Assembly (NCBI RefSeq): GCF_002872075.1
Contig: NZ_PGGU01000002.1
Coordinates: forward strand, 110,854 to 174,853
DNA from: Microbacterium aurantiacum
GTDB taxonomy: Bacteria; Actinomycetota; Actinomycetes; Actinomycetales; Microbacteriaceae
Reading direction: 5' to 3'
Length of the DNA stretch: 64,000 nt
Part shown: positions 50,781 to 60,200 of the stretch, in pieces
Layout: the number at the start of each line of letters is the position of its first letter
Position numbering within the stretch: position 1 is the stretch's first letter
The notes under the pieces: generated by a model
What the model saw: only the letters and a program-made list of their open reading frames with translations
Told to the model about the DNA's origin: nothing
Databases searched by the model: none
Position numbers and translations under genes: made by a program

Positions 50781-51791
50781 TCACTCCCCGCGGACGACGA
50801 CCTTGCCGACGGTGCGCCCCGCCTCGACGTGCGCGAGCGCGGCGGATGCCTCGTCGAAGGAGTACTCCCGCTCGATGACCGGGACGATGCGGCCCTCGGC
50901 GGCGAGCGCGAGCAGCTTGCGCAGCACCTCGGGCCGGTTGACCGTGGTGAGGGAGAGGATGCGGCGCCGCGACCCGATCGAGAGGAGCGCCGCCTTCAGC
51001 ATCCGGGGTATCGGTCCCATCACGCGGCCTCCGTCGCCCGTCACCAGCACCGCCGTGCCCTCCGGCGCAAGCAGACGTTGCAGGTGCCGCAACGGGATTC
51101 CGCCGGCGACGTCGATGATGGCGTCGAACCGCCCGGCGGGCTGGTCGCCCAGCGGGTCTGTGCGATGGTCGAAGGTGCGCACGGCGCCGAGCGCCTCCAC
51201 CAGCGGGGCGTTGCGATCGCCGCACGAAGCCCAGACCTCCGCTCCACGGAGAGCCGCGAGCTGGACGGCGAAGGTGCCCACACCGCCGGAGGCCCCGATG
51301 ACGAGCACCCGCGGTGTCGCCTGTTCCTTCAGGCCGATGCCGGCCAGATCCAGCGCCTGCCAGGCGGTGCCTCCAGCGATCGGAAGGCAGGCTGCGGCCT
51401 CCGGTTCGAGCCCTCGGCCCATCGCGACCACGCGCGACTCCGCGACGCAGGCGTAGCCGGCCAGTCCGCCGCCGCCGGGCAGCTCGACGATCACGTCTTC
51501 ACCGACTTCTGCTCCCAGCACGCCGGGCCCGACAGCGACGACGGTGCCGGCGACATCCATCCCGCGCACGGGATTCTTCGGCCGGGTGAGGCCGAAGAAC
51601 GGCCGGACGAGGAGGGGGTCGCCGAGCATGAGCCGCACGTCGCCGCTGTTCAGCGCCGTCGCCCTGATGCGCAGCAGCACCTGACCGCGGCCGGGTGCCG
51701 GCACCGGCATCTTCTCGATACGCGTCCCGTCGGCCGGGCCATAGGAGTCGCGTCGCCAGGCGGTCATCGTGGCGGGGATCGTGTCGTTCAT
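50781..51791 (-). CDS. MDR-family NAD(P)-dependent oxidoreductase (quinone-reductase-like)
   Basis: A 336-residue medium-chain dehydrogenase/reductase. The GroES-like N-terminal domain contains RIRATALNSGDVRLMLG and RGMDVAGTVVAVGPGV. The catalytic-zinc cysteine and histidine ligands of alcohol dehydrogenases are absent, pointing to the zinc-free quinone oxidoreductase/enone reductase branch. The Rossmann motif is VLVIGASGGVGTFAVQLAALRGAEVWA (about 155-181). It follows the Xre regulator gene by a single base and so probably ends a three-gene operon with the small membrane protein. The physiological substrate is unknown. Confidence 0.85.
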   Translation of the reverse strand: MNDTIPATMTAWRRDSYGPADGTRIEKMPVPAPGRGQVLLRIRATALNSGDVRLMLGDPLLVRPFFGLTRPKNPVRGMDVAGTVVAVGPGVLGAEVGEDVIVELPGGGGLAGYACVAESRVVAMGRGLEPEAAACLPIAGGTAWQALDLAGIGLKEQATPRVLVIGASGGVGTFAVQLAALRGAEVWASCGDRNAPLVEALGAVRTFDHRTDPLGDQPAGRFDAIIDVAGGIPLRHLQRLLAPEGTAVLVTGDGGRVMGPIPRMLKAALLSIGSRRRILSLTTVNRPEVLRKLLALAAEGRIVPVIEREYSFDEASAALAHVEAGRTVGKVVVRGE

Positions 51792-51792
51792 G

Positions 51793-52023
51793 TCAGTCCT
51801 CTGTACGGGAAGGCGTCGGATACTGGAAGAGATCGTCGAGTCCGGCGTCGAAGGCGCGGGCGATCTGGAAGGCGAGTTCGAGCGTGGGCGAGTACCTGCC
51901 CTGCTCGATGGCGATGAGCGTCTGCCGCGTCACGCCGATCGTGCGGGCGAGCTCGGCCTGGGTCATTCCGGCATCCTCGCGGAACACGCGAATGGTGTTG
52001 GAGACGAGTGTCGGCTTGACCAT
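51793..52023 (-). CDS. Xre-family (Cro/CI-like) transcriptional regulator
   Basis: A 76-residue protein that is essentially one helix-turn-helix domain: NTIRVFREDAGMTQAELARTIGVTRQTLIAIEQGRYSPTLELAFQIARAF, with a short C-terminal LDDLFQYP. Small regulators of this type usually sit next to a DUF2178-like membrane protein, as here, and control their own operon. The ATG at 52023 shares a base with the stop of the upstream membrane-protein gene. An overlapping in-frame GTG at 52026 is the alternative. The inverted repeats at 52469-52530 are its likely binding sites. Confidence 0.88.
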   Translation of the reverse strand: MVKPTLVSNTIRVFREDAGMTQAELARTIGVTRQTLIAIEQGRYSPTLELAFQIARAFDAGLDDLFQYPTPSRTED

Positions 52024-52457
52024 CACACGAGTCCACGACGGTAGGCGATGACCCGTGCGATGCCTCCGACGAGATTGGACACCGCGAATCCCAGGTACAT
52101 CGTGTTCGCGATCCAGAACACGTCAGCACCGATCCCGCAGAGGGCGATCACGCCGAGACCGGCGATCACGAGGAATGCCTGCTCGACGCGGCCGCCCATG
52201 TGACTGATGTCACGGTCGCGGACGTCGGACTTGCCGACGCCGCCGTCGTCGCGCAGGCCGGCGACGATGCCCGAGAGGATGCTGATCACGATCATGACGA
52301 CGATGCTCACGCCGATCGTCCAGAGCATCAGGGGCAGCCAATCGACCTCGGTGAGCGGGCCGCCGGCGGCCTGCTGCAGCACGAGCCAGATGTAGACCGC
52401 CATTGAGGCGACCCCGACGACGAGTCCCGCCCACGCGTTGCGCTCTTCATAGACCAT
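52023..52457 (-). CDS. Four-span membrane protein paired with an Xre regulator
   Basis: A 144-residue membrane protein starting MVYEERNAWAGLVVG, with four predicted spans (about 10-30, 45-68, 95-113 and 118-136). The layout resembles DUF2178-type proteins that occur directly upstream of Xre regulators. GGAGG precedes the ATG at 52457; an in-frame ATG at 52487 lies inside the operator and is unlikely. It is the first gene of the operon with the regulator and the MDR oxidoreductase. Function unknown. Confidence 0.78.
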   Translation of the reverse strand: MVYEERNAWAGLVVGVASMAVYIWLVLQQAAGGPLTEVDWLPLMLWTIGVSIVVMIVISILSGIVAGLRDDGGVGKSDVRDRDISHMGGRVEQAFLVIAGLGVIALCGIGADVFWIANTMYLGFAVSNLVGGIARVIAYRRGLV

Positions 52458-52468
52458 GACGCCTCCGA

Positions 52469-52530
52469 TGTAAAAGATTCTTGACACGACAGTACGCCCC
52501 CTCGCAGCCCAATGTCAAGAATTCTTTACA
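52469..52530 (-). promoter_or_regulatory. Promoter with two inverted 18-bp operators for the Xre operon
   Basis: TGTAAAAGATTCTTGACA (52469-52486) and TGTCAAGAATTCTTTACA (52513-52530) are inverted copies matching at 16 of 18 positions, each centred on a near-palindromic AAGAATTCTT. Read leftward, TTGACA (52513-52518) and TACTGT (52489-52494), 18 bases apart, form a near-consensus promoter flanked by them. Repression by the 76-residue Xre protein is likely. Confidence 0.72.
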
Positions 52531-52547
52531 CCTCGACATCCAGCTCT

Positions 52548-52610
52548 CGTTCAAAGAGCGCAAACGGCTCAAAAAATGGCGAACATCGAGCCGTTTGCGC
52601 TCTTTGAACG
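52548..52610. repeat. AGCGCAAACGGCT palindrome, copy 2 (perfect 23-bp arms)
   Basis: Two perfect 23-base arms, beginning CGTTCAAAG and ending ACGGCTC on the left, flank a 17-base spacer containing AAAAAA. It lies 20 bases past the PutA stop and upstream of the Xre promoter. The inner arms match the copy at 50721-50765. It could terminate putA transcription, with a U-run only inside the loop, but sharing its sequence with another locus marks it as a repeat family. Confidence 0.88.
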
Positions 52611-52629
52611 GTCGCGGCCCACCCCGGCC

Positions 52630-55600
52630 TCAGATGACGGCGGCGCTCCAGGGGTCGGGGTTGCCGTAGCGATGCGCGGTGATCGAGATCGACTGCTCGC
52701 GGACGAACGGCAGCAGCTCGATCCGGCCGGCAGAGGTCACCTCTCCGGAGTACACCGCCAGGTCGGGGTCGCCCTCGACGCCGACTGCCAGCATCCGGTG
52801 CAGCGCCGCGACGGACTCCCGCGAGCCGACCAGGCGCACCCGGTCAGGGCCAGGCTGCGAAAGATCCTCCCCCTCCACCGACGCCGGCCGCCGCATGCGC
52901 TCGACCCACTCCTCGTCGCTCTCCATGAAGACGACGGCCTGCAGTTCGCCGAGCACATGACGCACATGAGCGGGCAGGCCGACCGGGGTGGACAGCACGA
53001 ACCCTGCGCCGGCGCGCACCGCGGCGATCACGACGCGCAGCACCTCCTGCCACGCGCCATCCGCCGTCGCCCGGATCGCCACCGGCACCGGCCGGTAGCG
53101 GAGCAGATTCCGCTCCACCTCGAGGTGCGACACGTCGCGCACCCGGCCGAATTCGCGATTCCACGCCAGAGCGTCGGAGAGCGCCGCCCGGCGCAACCAC
53201 TCGAAGGGCTCGAAGGCGAGTGACGGCTGCGCCGCCTCGATGAGCGCCGTGATGCGCGAGTCCAGTCCGCGCAGGTGCAGGGTGCTGGATGCTGCGCCTG
53301 CGGCGTTCGAGCGCCACGATCCGAGCCCGAGAAGGTAGTTCGGCCCGCCGGCCTTGGCGCCCGGCCCGACCGAGGAACGCTTCCAGCCGCCGAACGGCTG
53401 GCGCTGCACGACGGCGCCGGTGATACCGCGGTTCACGTAGAGATTGCCGGCCTGCACCCGGTCGAGCCAGAAGGCGAGCTCATCAGGATTCTGCGTGTAC
53501 AGCCCGGCGGTCAGTCCGAAGGCGACGGCGTTCTGCAGCTCGACCGCCCTCGCCAGCGTGGGCGCGTGCATGACACCGAGCACCGGTCCGAAGAACTCCT
53601 CCCGGTGGAAGCGGGAGCCGGGCTGCACCCCGACGCGGATGCCGGGGCTCCACAGCCGTCCGCTCGGATCGTCGTGCACGAGTGCCGGCTTGATGAGCCA
53701 CTGCTCGTCGCCTTCGAGCTCGGTGAGCGCCCAGGCGAGCTTGCCCTCGGGTTTCTCGATCACGGGCCCCACCTCGGCGAGCGGATCCGTCGGCCAGCCG
53801 ATGTGCAGCGAGCGTGTCGCATCCGCGAGCTGCCGTGCGAAGCGCTTGGATCGCCCGACCGGCCCGACCAGGATCGCCAGCGACGCCGCGGAGCATTTCT
53901 GTCCAGCATGCCCGAACGCGCTGCGCACGAGGTCGGCCACCGCGAGGTCGAGGTCGGCCGACGGGGTGATGATCATCGCGTTCTTGCCGCTGGTCTCGGC
54001 CAGGAGTGGCAGATCCGGGCGCCACGAGCGGAACAGCTCAGCGGTCTCCCACGCGCCGGTGAGGATGACCCGGTCGACGTCGGGATGGGCGATGAGTTCG
54101 CGCCCGAGGTCGCGCTCGGAGAGGTCGACGAGCGCGAGCACGTCGCGCGGCACTCCCGCCTCCCACAGTGCCTCGGCGAGCACGGCAGCGCAGCGACGGG
54201 CCTGGTGGGCCGGCTTGAACACGACGCCGGAACCAGCCGCGAGCGCGGCGAGCACTCCGCCTGCGGGAATCGCGAGCGGGAAGTTCCACGGCGGCGTCAC
54301 CACGGTCACCCTGGCCGGTACGAAGGTGGCGCCGGTGACGGCATCCAGCTCTCGCGCCCTCGCCGCGTAGTACCGGGCGAAGTCGACGGCCTCGCTCACC
54401 TCGACGTCGGCCTCGGCGAACACCTTGCCGGTCTCGGATGCCGCGACCTCGATCAGTTCGCCGCGGCGGCCTTCCAGCGCGGCGGCTGCGCGCAGCAGAA
54501 CCTCGGCACGCTCGACCGCGGGCCGCGCACCCCACGCGCCGGCCGCATCCCGCACGCGGGCGACGGTCTGCTCGAGGACGTCGGATGCAGAGATCCTCGC
54601 CCGTTCGACAGTCAGCACTCCCGCCGTCGACGTGGCGATCCGCTCGCGCACGATGCGCGCCCAGTCCCGGCTTGCGGGCAGCGCCGGATCGCTGTCGGGC
54701 GTGTTGACGAAACCGGGGGCTCCACCGGCGTCGACCTCGATCTCGTGCGCCGAGTACACCGCCGTCTCGAGGAAGGGGTCCTCCGCCGATCCGCGGGAGA
54801 TGCCGAGTACGGCCTGGGTGAGGTTCTTCTCCTCAGCCGGCATCGCCGGTGCCTGGCGCACCGACTCGTGCACCGGGGCGAGGCGGTTCTGGGTGCGCAA
54901 CGGTCCGGTGCGCAGCGTCGGGTCGGTCGAGCGGTCCAGCGCGTCGAGGAATCGGTTCCGCTCCCGCACGAACAGGCTCTCGTCGTGATCCAGCCGGAAC
55001 GCGGCGGAGAGGAAGTTCGCCGGCGATGCGTTCTCCTCGAGGCGGCGCACCAGGTAGCTGATGGCCACGTCGAACTCGGCGGGGTTCACCACCGGCACGT
55101 ACAGCAGTACCGGGCCGACCTCGCGTGACACGGCCTGCACCTGCCCCTGCGCCATGCCGAGCAGCATCTCGAACTCGACCCGGTCGCGGACCCCGCGCTC
55201 GCCGGCGAGCAGCCACGCGTACGCGATGCCGAAGAGGTTGTGACCGGCGTTCCCCAGCCGCACCGCCGCGGTGTTCTCCGGCTTCATGGCCCAGTCCAGG
55301 CAGCGCAGGTAATTGGCGTCGGTGTCGAGCTTGGTGTCGTAGGTCGCCTGCGTCCAGCCGTGCATCCGCGCCTCGACGCGCTCCATGGCGAGGTTCGCCC
55401 CCTTCACCAGGCGCACCTTGATGGGTGCTCCGCCATGCTCGACGCGGTCACGCGCCCACGCCGTCAGCTCCTGCAGGGCAGGAAGGGCGTCGGGCAGATA
55501 CGCCTGGAGCACGATGCCGGACTCGAGTGCGTTCAGCCGGGGGTCCTCGAGGATGCGGGTGAACACCGCGATCGTGAGGTCGAGGTCGCGGTACTCCTCC

Positions 55601-56280
55601 ATGTCGAGGTTGATGAACGTTCCGTCCGAGGACGCCGTGAGATACAACGGCAGCAGGCGCTCGACCACGGCGTCGACGATCTCGTCGAACGCCCACATCG
55701 AGATGCGGCTGATGATCGCGGAGACCTTGACCGAGACGTAGTCGACGTCTGGGCGGCGGATCAGCTCGTGGATGCCGTCGAGCCGGCGCTTCGCCTCGGC
55801 CTCCCCGAGCACGGCTTCGCCGAGCAGGTTGAGGTTGAGCCGTGCCCCCGATTCGCGGATCTTCTCGATGGCCGGCCCGAGCTTCGCAGGGCGGGCGTCG
55901 ACGACGAGGTGCCCGACCATCTCGCGGAGCACCTTCCGCGCGATGGGCACCACGGGTGCCGGCAGGATCTGTGCGACGCCGCCACCGAACCGCACCGCGC
56001 CGCGTACGTACCAGGGCAGGAATTCGGGCACGATCGGTGCGATCCGGTGCAGCTGAGATGCGGCGGCACCCAGGCTCTCCGGGCGCATCACGCCGTCGAC
56101 GAAGCCGAGTGTGAACGGCAGGCCGTTGACGTCCTGCAGCACCCCGGCCAGGCGCTCCGCAGCAGGGTCGACCTCGACGGCTGCCGCCTCGATCGCCCAT
56201 CGGCGGGCGAGCTCGACGGCCTGCTCTGCGAGAGGGACGGATGCCGCGGCATCCGAAGGAGTTGACGACGGCTCTGCCAT
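52630..56280 (-). CDS. putA: Bifunctional proline dehydrogenase / P5C dehydrogenase
   Basis: A 1216-residue PutA. The FAD-dependent proline dehydrogenase barrel spans about 80-470 (VSVKVSAIIS, VRLVKGANLAMER, RLGNAGHNLFG). The P5C/glutamate-semialdehyde dehydrogenase domain spans about 520-1000 (TPPWNFPLAIPAGG, AETSGKNAMII, GHAGQKCSAASL with the catalytic Cys near 793). A C-terminal domain of about 200 residues follows (RNLLRYRPVPVAIR...), as in other long PutA proteins. There is no N-terminal ribbon-helix-helix DNA-binding domain, so it is not a self-regulator. It oxidises proline to glutamate at the membrane and should also receive P5C from RocD. The ATG at 56280 has GGTGGAGAGC upstream; the longer open frame overlaps pntB. 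Confidence 0.93.
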   Translation of the reverse strand: MAEPSSTPSDAAASVPLAEQAVELARRWAIEAAAVEVDPAAERLAGVLQDVNGLPFTLGFVDGVMRPESLGAAASQLHRIAPIVPEFLPWYVRGAVRFGGGVAQILPAPVVPIARKVLREMVGHLVVDARPAKLGPAIEKIRESGARLNLNLLGEAVLGEAEAKRRLDGIHELIRRPDVDYVSVKVSAIISRISMWAFDEIVDAVVERLLPLYLTASSDGTFINLDMEEYRDLDLTIAVFTRILEDPRLNALESGIVLQAYLPDALPALQELTAWARDRVEHGGAPIKVRLVKGANLAMERVEARMHGWTQATYDTKLDTDANYLRCLDWAMKPENTAAVRLGNAGHNLFGIAYAWLLAGERGVRDRVEFEMLLGMAQGQVQAVSREVGPVLLYVPVVNPAEFDVAISYLVRRLEENASPANFLSAAFRLDHDESLFVRERNRFLDALDRSTDPTLRTGPLRTQNRLAPVHESVRQAPAMPAEEKNLTQAVLGISRGSAEDPFLETAVYSAHEIEVDAGGAPGFVNTPDSDPALPASRDWARIVRERIATSTAGVLTVERARISASDVLEQTVARVRDAAGAWGARPAVERAEVLLRAAAALEGRRGELIEVAASETGKVFAEADVEVSEAVDFARYYAARARELDAVTGATFVPARVTVVTPPWNFPLAIPAGGVLAALAAGSGVVFKPAHQARRCAAVLAEALWEAGVPRDVLALVDLSERDLGRELIAHPDVDRVILTGAWETAELFRSWRPDLPLLAETSGKNAMIITPSADLDLAVADLVRSAFGHAGQKCSAASLAILVGPVGRSKRFARQLADATRSLHIGWPTDPLAEVGPVIEKPEGKLAWALTELEGDEQWLIKPALVHDDPSGRLWSPGIRVGVQPGSRFHREEFFGPVLGVMHAPTLARAVELQNAVAFGLTAGLYTQNPDELAFWLDRVQAGNLYVNRGITGAVVQRQPFGGWKRSSVGPGAKAGGPNYLLGLGSWRSNAAGAASSTLHLRGLDSRITALIEAAQPSLAFEPFEWLRRAALSDALAWNREFGRVRDVSHLEVERNLLRYRPVPVAIRATADGAWQEVLRVVIAAVRAGAGFVLSTPVGLPAHVRHVLGELQAVVFMESDEEWVERMRRPASVEGEDLSQPGPDRVRLVGSRESVAALHRMLAVGVEGDPDLAVYSGEVTSAGRIELLPFVREQSISITAHRYGNPDPWSAAVI

Positions 56281-56351
56281 GCTCTCCACCCTAGGACTGA
56301 CGCTGTTCCCGCGGTCGGCACCGCGCCAGCAGCCGCGCGGGGGAAGCCGCG

Positions 56352-57749
56352 TCAGAGAGCCTGGATGATGTCCTCCACCCGATCCTTCGCGTCGCCGAAC
56401 AGCATCGACGCGTTCTCGCGGAAGAACAGCGGATTCTGCACGCCCGCGTAACCGGCGGCCATCGAGCGCTTGAAGACGATGACGTTCTCGGCATCCCACA
56501 CGTGCAGCACCGGCATCCCGGCGATCGGGCTGCCCGGGTCCTCGGCTGCCGCCGGGTTCACGGTGTCGTTCGCCCCGATCACGAGCACGACCGAGGTCGC
56601 GGCGAAGTCGTCGTTGATCTCGTCCATGCTCAGCACGATGTCGTACGGCACCTTCGCCTCTGCGAGCAGCACGTTCATGTGCCCCGGCAGGCGGCCGGCG
56701 ACGGGATGGATGCCGAAGCGCACGTCGACTCCCCGATCGCGGAGTCTGCGCACGAGGTCGGCGACCGGATACTGCGCCTGCGCGACGGCCATCCCGTAGC
56801 CGGGCGTGATCACGACGCTCGTGGCGCTCGCGAGCAGCTCGGCCGCTCCTTCGGCGGTGATCTCGCGATGCTCGCCGTACTCGGCATCCGATGATGTCGC
56901 CGCGACGATCCCGAAGCCGCCGGCGATCACCGAGAGGAAGGAGCGGTTCATCGCCTTGCACATGACATAGGAGAGGTACGCACCCGAGGAGCCGACGAGG
57001 GCGCCGGTGACGATGAGCAGGTCGTTGTTCAGCAGGAAGCCCGCGGCTGCCGCCGCCCACCCCGAGTAGCTGTTCAGCATCGAGACGACGACCGGCATGT
57101 CGCCGCCGCCGATCGAGGCGACCAGGTGCCAGCCGAGGACGAATGCCAGGACGGTGACGGCGATGAGGAGCCACAGCTGCTGATCGTTCACGAACCAGAC
57201 AGTGAGTGCGATGAAGGCGATCAGCGCGCCGATGTTCAGCGCGTTCTTGCCCGGCAGCATGAGCGGCGCGGACGACATCTTCGCGGAGAGCTTCAGGTAG
57301 GCGACGATCGAGCCGGTGAAGGTCACGCCGCCGATGAAGATGCCGATGAACACCTCGGCGTTGTGGATGCCGACGAGCTGCGGCGCGATCACCGGGTGCG
57401 CGAGATGTCCGTTCCAGCCGACGAGCACGGCGGCCAGGCCGACGAAGCTGTGCAGGAGGGCGATGAGCTCGGGCATCCCGGTCATCGCGACGACCCGGGC
57501 TCGCCACAGGCCGATGGCCGCGCCGATGACGAGGGCAGTGAGCAGCAGCGTGAGGCCGACGACGGCGCCGGTGGTCCAGGCATCCGTGATCGTGAGCGCG
57601 AGCGTTGCGATCAATGCGATCGCCATCCCGGCGACCCCGTAGATCACGCCGGATCGTGCGGACTCGTGCTTGGAGAGCCCGGCAAGGCTGAGGATGAAGA
57701 GGAGGGCGGCGACGATGTAGGCGGCCCCGGCGAGGGCGGCGACGGTCAT
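56352..57749 (-). CDS. pntB: NAD(P) transhydrogenase subunit beta
   Basis: A 465-residue proton-translocating transhydrogenase subunit. About eight or nine N-terminal spans (residues 1-255) include [22 protein letters not shown]. The NADP(H)-binding domain III (about 285-465) shows [64 protein letters not shown] and [12 protein letters not shown], all diagnostic. It overlaps pntA by ATGA. With PntA it uses the proton gradient to make NADPH from NADH. A small GC stem (56310-56325) lies between its stop region and putA. Confidence 0.95.
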   Translation of the reverse strand: MTVAALAGAAYIVAALLFILSLAGLSKHESARSGVIYGVAGMAIALIATLALTITDAWTTGAVVGLTLLLTALVIGAAIGLWRARVVAMTGMPELIALLHSFVGLAAVLVGWNGHLAHPVIAPQLVGIHNAEVFIGIFIGGVTFTGSIVAYLKLSAKMSSAPLMLPGKNALNIGALIAFIALTVWFVNDQQLWLLIAVTVLAFVLGWHLVASIGGGDMPVVVSMLNSYSGWAAAAAGFLLNNDLLIVTGALVGSSGAYLSYVMCKAMNRSFLSVIAGGFGIVAATSSDAEYGEHREITAEGAAELLASATSVVITPGYGMAVAQAQYPVADLVRRLRDRGVDVRFGIHPVAGRLPGHMNVLLAEAKVPYDIVLSMDEINDDFAATSVVLVIGANDTVNPAAAEDPGSPIAGMPVLHVWDAENVIVFKRSMAAGYAGVQNPLFFRENASMLFGDAKDRVEDIIQAL

Positions 57750-59299
57750 TTCCGGCCGCCCTGTGCTGATCTCCCGAGTGTGAACATCGCGAGCATCCGG
57801 CGGGTGACCGAGAAGCCTCCGAAGATGTTGATGCTGGCGAGCAGCACCGCGATCGCGGCGAGCGCCTGCACGACGGGGTTCGCGGAGGTCACCTGCAGCA
57901 TCGCGCCGACGACGATGACGCCCGAGATCGCGTTCGTCACCGACATCAGCGGGGTGTGCAGGGCGTGGTGCACTTTGCCGATGACGTAGAACCCGACGAC
58001 GACCGACAGCATGAGCACGGTGAAGTGCTGCGGCAGGGGTGCCGGGGCGAAGGCGTTGACGGCGAACAGCGCGGCGACGCCGAGCGCGATGAGCAGCCCC
58101 TTGCGCCCGGCGGACATCTTCGCGGGCGTCGCGATCTCGGCAGCGGCGGAGCGCACGGCGGGTGCCGGAGCGGCGGCGACCTGCACAGGAGGCGGCGGCC
58201 AGGTCACCTCGCCGTCGCGGACGACGGTGACCGAACGCTGCACGACGTCTTCGAAGTCGAGCGTCAGCCGGCCGTCCTTCGCGGGCGTCAGCAGGGCGAC
58301 GAGATTGGCGACGTTCGTGCCGTACAGCTGCGAGGCCTGGGTCGCGAGGCGCGAAGCGAGGTCCGTGTATCCGAGGATGATGACGCCGTTGTCCGTGACC
58401 GTCCGCTGACCGGCGACAGACCCCTCGACGTTTCCGCCCTGCCCTGCAGCCATGTCGACGATGACGCTGCCGGCCTTCATCCGGGCGACATCGGATGCCG
58501 TGATCAGTCGTGGCGCCGGGCGCCCGGGAATGAGAGCGGTCGTGATGATGATGTCGACGTCGGCTGCCTGCTCGGTGTAGATCTCCGCGGCGCGACGGTC
58601 GTAGTCCTCGCTGGTCGCCTTCGCGTAGCCGTCTGTCGATGCGGCGACGGCCACGTCGACGGGCAGGTATTCGCCGCCGATCGACGACACCTGATCGGCG
58701 ACCTCGGGCCGGGGGTCGGTGGCGCGGACGATCGCGCCGAGGCTGCTGGCCGCGCCGATCGCCGCGAGTCCGGCGACCCCTGCCCCGGCCACCAGGACCT
58801 TCGCGGGTGGCACCTTGCCTGCCGCGGTGACCTGCCCGGTGAAGAAGCGGCCGAACTCGTGGGCGGCCTCGACCACGGCGCGGTAGCCGGCGATGTTCGC
58901 CATCGAGCTCAGCACATCCATCGACTGCGCGCGCGAGATGCGTGGCACCGCGTCGAGGGCGAGGGCCGTGATGCCCCGCTGCGCGAGCGCCTCCACCAGG
59001 TCGGGGCGGAGCGCCGGCGAGAGCAGCGCGATGATGGTCGCGTCGTCGGAGAGCAGGCCGATCGCCTCGGCATCCGGCGCCGTGATTGCGAGGACGATCT
59101 CGCTCCCCCACGCAGCCGCCCGATCGACGATCGTGGCGCCGGCCGCGACGAACCCGTCGTCCGGGTACGACGCCGCGGCGCCCGCCCCTCGCTCCACGAC
59201 GACCTCATGGCCGAGCTTGCGCAGGGATCCGACGGTCGCCGGGGTGGCCGACACCCTCGACTCCCCTGCCGGCTCGCGCACGATTCCGATGACTGCCAT
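57746..59299 (-). CDS. pntA: NAD(P) transhydrogenase subunit alpha
   Basis: A 517-residue subunit with the NAD-binding domain I (about 1-370) and the membrane segment (about 400-510) fused in one chain. [36 protein letters not shown] at the N-terminus, the nucleotide loop [33 protein letters not shown] and [14 protein letters not shown] are family signatures. The C-terminal spans include [39 protein letters not shown]. In many actinobacteria these parts are split into PntAA and PntAB, so the fusion is worth noting. It is the first gene of the pntAB operon; AGGAGG precedes the ATG closely. Confidence 0.95.
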   Translation of the reverse strand: MAVIGIVREPAGESRVSATPATVGSLRKLGHEVVVERGAGAAASYPDDGFVAAGATIVDRAAAWGSEIVLAITAPDAEAIGLLSDDATIIALLSPALRPDLVEALAQRGITALALDAVPRISRAQSMDVLSSMANIAGYRAVVEAAHEFGRFFTGQVTAAGKVPPAKVLVAGAGVAGLAAIGAASSLGAIVRATDPRPEVADQVSSIGGEYLPVDVAVAASTDGYAKATSEDYDRRAAEIYTEQAADVDIIITTALIPGRPAPRLITASDVARMKAGSVIVDMAAGQGGNVEGSVAGQRTVTDNGVIILGYTDLASRLATQASQLYGTNVANLVALLTPAKDGRLTLDFEDVVQRSVTVVRDGEVTWPPPPVQVAAAPAPAVRSAAAEIATPAKMSAGRKGLLIALGVAALFAVNAFAPAPLPQHFTVLMLSVVVGFYVIGKVHHALHTPLMSVTNAISGVIVVGAMLQVTSANPVVQALAAIAVLLASINIFGGFSVTRRMLAMFTLGRSAQGGRK

Positions 59300-59321
59300 T
59301 GCGACCTCCTCCGCCCGTCCG

Positions 59322-59399
59322 CATCGACGGGTCCCCGGGGGATCCCCCGGGGTTGCGGTTCAGACTACTGACGCCGCAGCCGGCCACCGCCCGTCGATG
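59322..59399. repeat. Nested inverted repeats upstream of pntA
   Basis: Outer arms CATCGACGGG (59322-59331) and CCCGTCGATG (59390-59399) enclose a perfect 20-bp palindrome CCCCGGGGGATCCCCCGGGG (59333-59352). The region lies between pntA and the divergent gene at 59499. A cruciform or an RNA leader hairpin of pntA is possible. Confidence 0.75.
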
Positions 59400-59498
59400 G
59401 ATGTATGACGCGTGAAGATTCGAGGTTCTTCAGGAAAGCGGATGCCGGATGCTCTCCTGGCCTCCTCAACCGGAATCGCCCGGCTCTATGCTGTTGCC

Positions 59499-60200
59499 GT
59501 GGGGGAGAACAAGGCAGCGGCTCAGCCGCCGGGTCAGGCCGACGCCGCGACCGCCGCGCGGACGAACGCCGACGCGCGGGCGAAAGTGCTCGGCTGGGCA
59601 CGCCGCACCATCGACCTGATTCCGACGTCGTGGCTGATCACCGGGGCCGGGGCCGTCCTCCTCGCGACGACCGCCGCTTTCGGCGGCCTCGCGACCGCGC
59701 CCGCGGATCCGGTCCCCGAGGTCGCCGTCGGCGACACCTACGTCGGATCGGGCCTCGAGATCACCGTCGTCGACGTCGAACTCTGGGACGAAACGGGAAA
59801 CTCCGCGATCTACCCGGATGAGGAGAAGGGCGAGAAGGTGCTGGTCGTCGCGGTGGACGTCGTCAACACGTTCGAGAAGCCGAGGTCCGCCACCAGCAGC
59901 CCCCTCAACCAGGGGTCCGTCGACGCCATCCGGATCGTCGGCCTGGATGAAACGCCGTCCCTGTCCCATCGGGACGATGGAGAGAGCTCGGGAATGCTGC
60001 AGCCTGATGTCCCTGCCCGGCTGCTGCTCGCCTGGCGCGTCGGCGCGGACGACTTCCACGACGGCGATGTCGTGTCCCTGACGCTGCCGGATACGACGCA
60101 TCGCGTCGGGGACAACGTCCTGAGAGGCGAGGACCTCTGGGAGGATCTCCGCGTCGGCGCCACGCTGACGGCAACCGTCGAGAAGGCAGCCGCTTCGTGA
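59499..60200 (+). CDS. Single-span membrane protein with DUF4352-like outer domain (1 of 3)
   Basis: A 233-residue protein. A short, Ala-rich cytoplasmic N-terminus precedes one transmembrane segment (SWLITGAGAVLLATTAAFGGLA, about 48-68). A beta-rich external domain (about 75-225), with VGSGLEITVVDVELWDE..., VLVVAVDVVNTFEKPR and LLLAWRVGADDFHDGDVVSLTLPD, resembles DUF4352/telomeric-repeat-like immunoglobulin folds. The GTG at 59499 was chosen because TATGCT lies eight bases upstream, giving a leaderless start; the open frame before it looks like promoter DNA. It overlaps the next gene by four bases. Function unknown. Confidence 0.62.
   Translation: MGENKAAAQPPGQADAATAARTNADARAKVLGWARRTIDLIPTSWLITGAGAVLLATTAAFGGLATAPADPVPEVAVGDTYVGSGLEITVVDVELWDETGNSAIYPDEEKGEKVLVVAVDVVNTFEKPRSATSSPLNQGSVDAIRIVGLDETPSLSHRDDGESSGMLQPDVPARLLLAWRVGADDFHDGDVVSLTLPDTTHRVGDNVLRGEDLWEDLRVGATLTATVEKAAAS

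Noticed and set aside
53275..55128. 617-codon plus-strand open frame opposite putA
   Set aside because: Antisense shadow of a motif-rich PutA; no ribosome site and no family resemblance.
52630..57507. Apparent 1625-codon PutA
   Set aside because: The first 409 codons are out of frame with the true pntB gene. The ATG at 56280 with a ribosome site gives a normal 1216-residue PutA.
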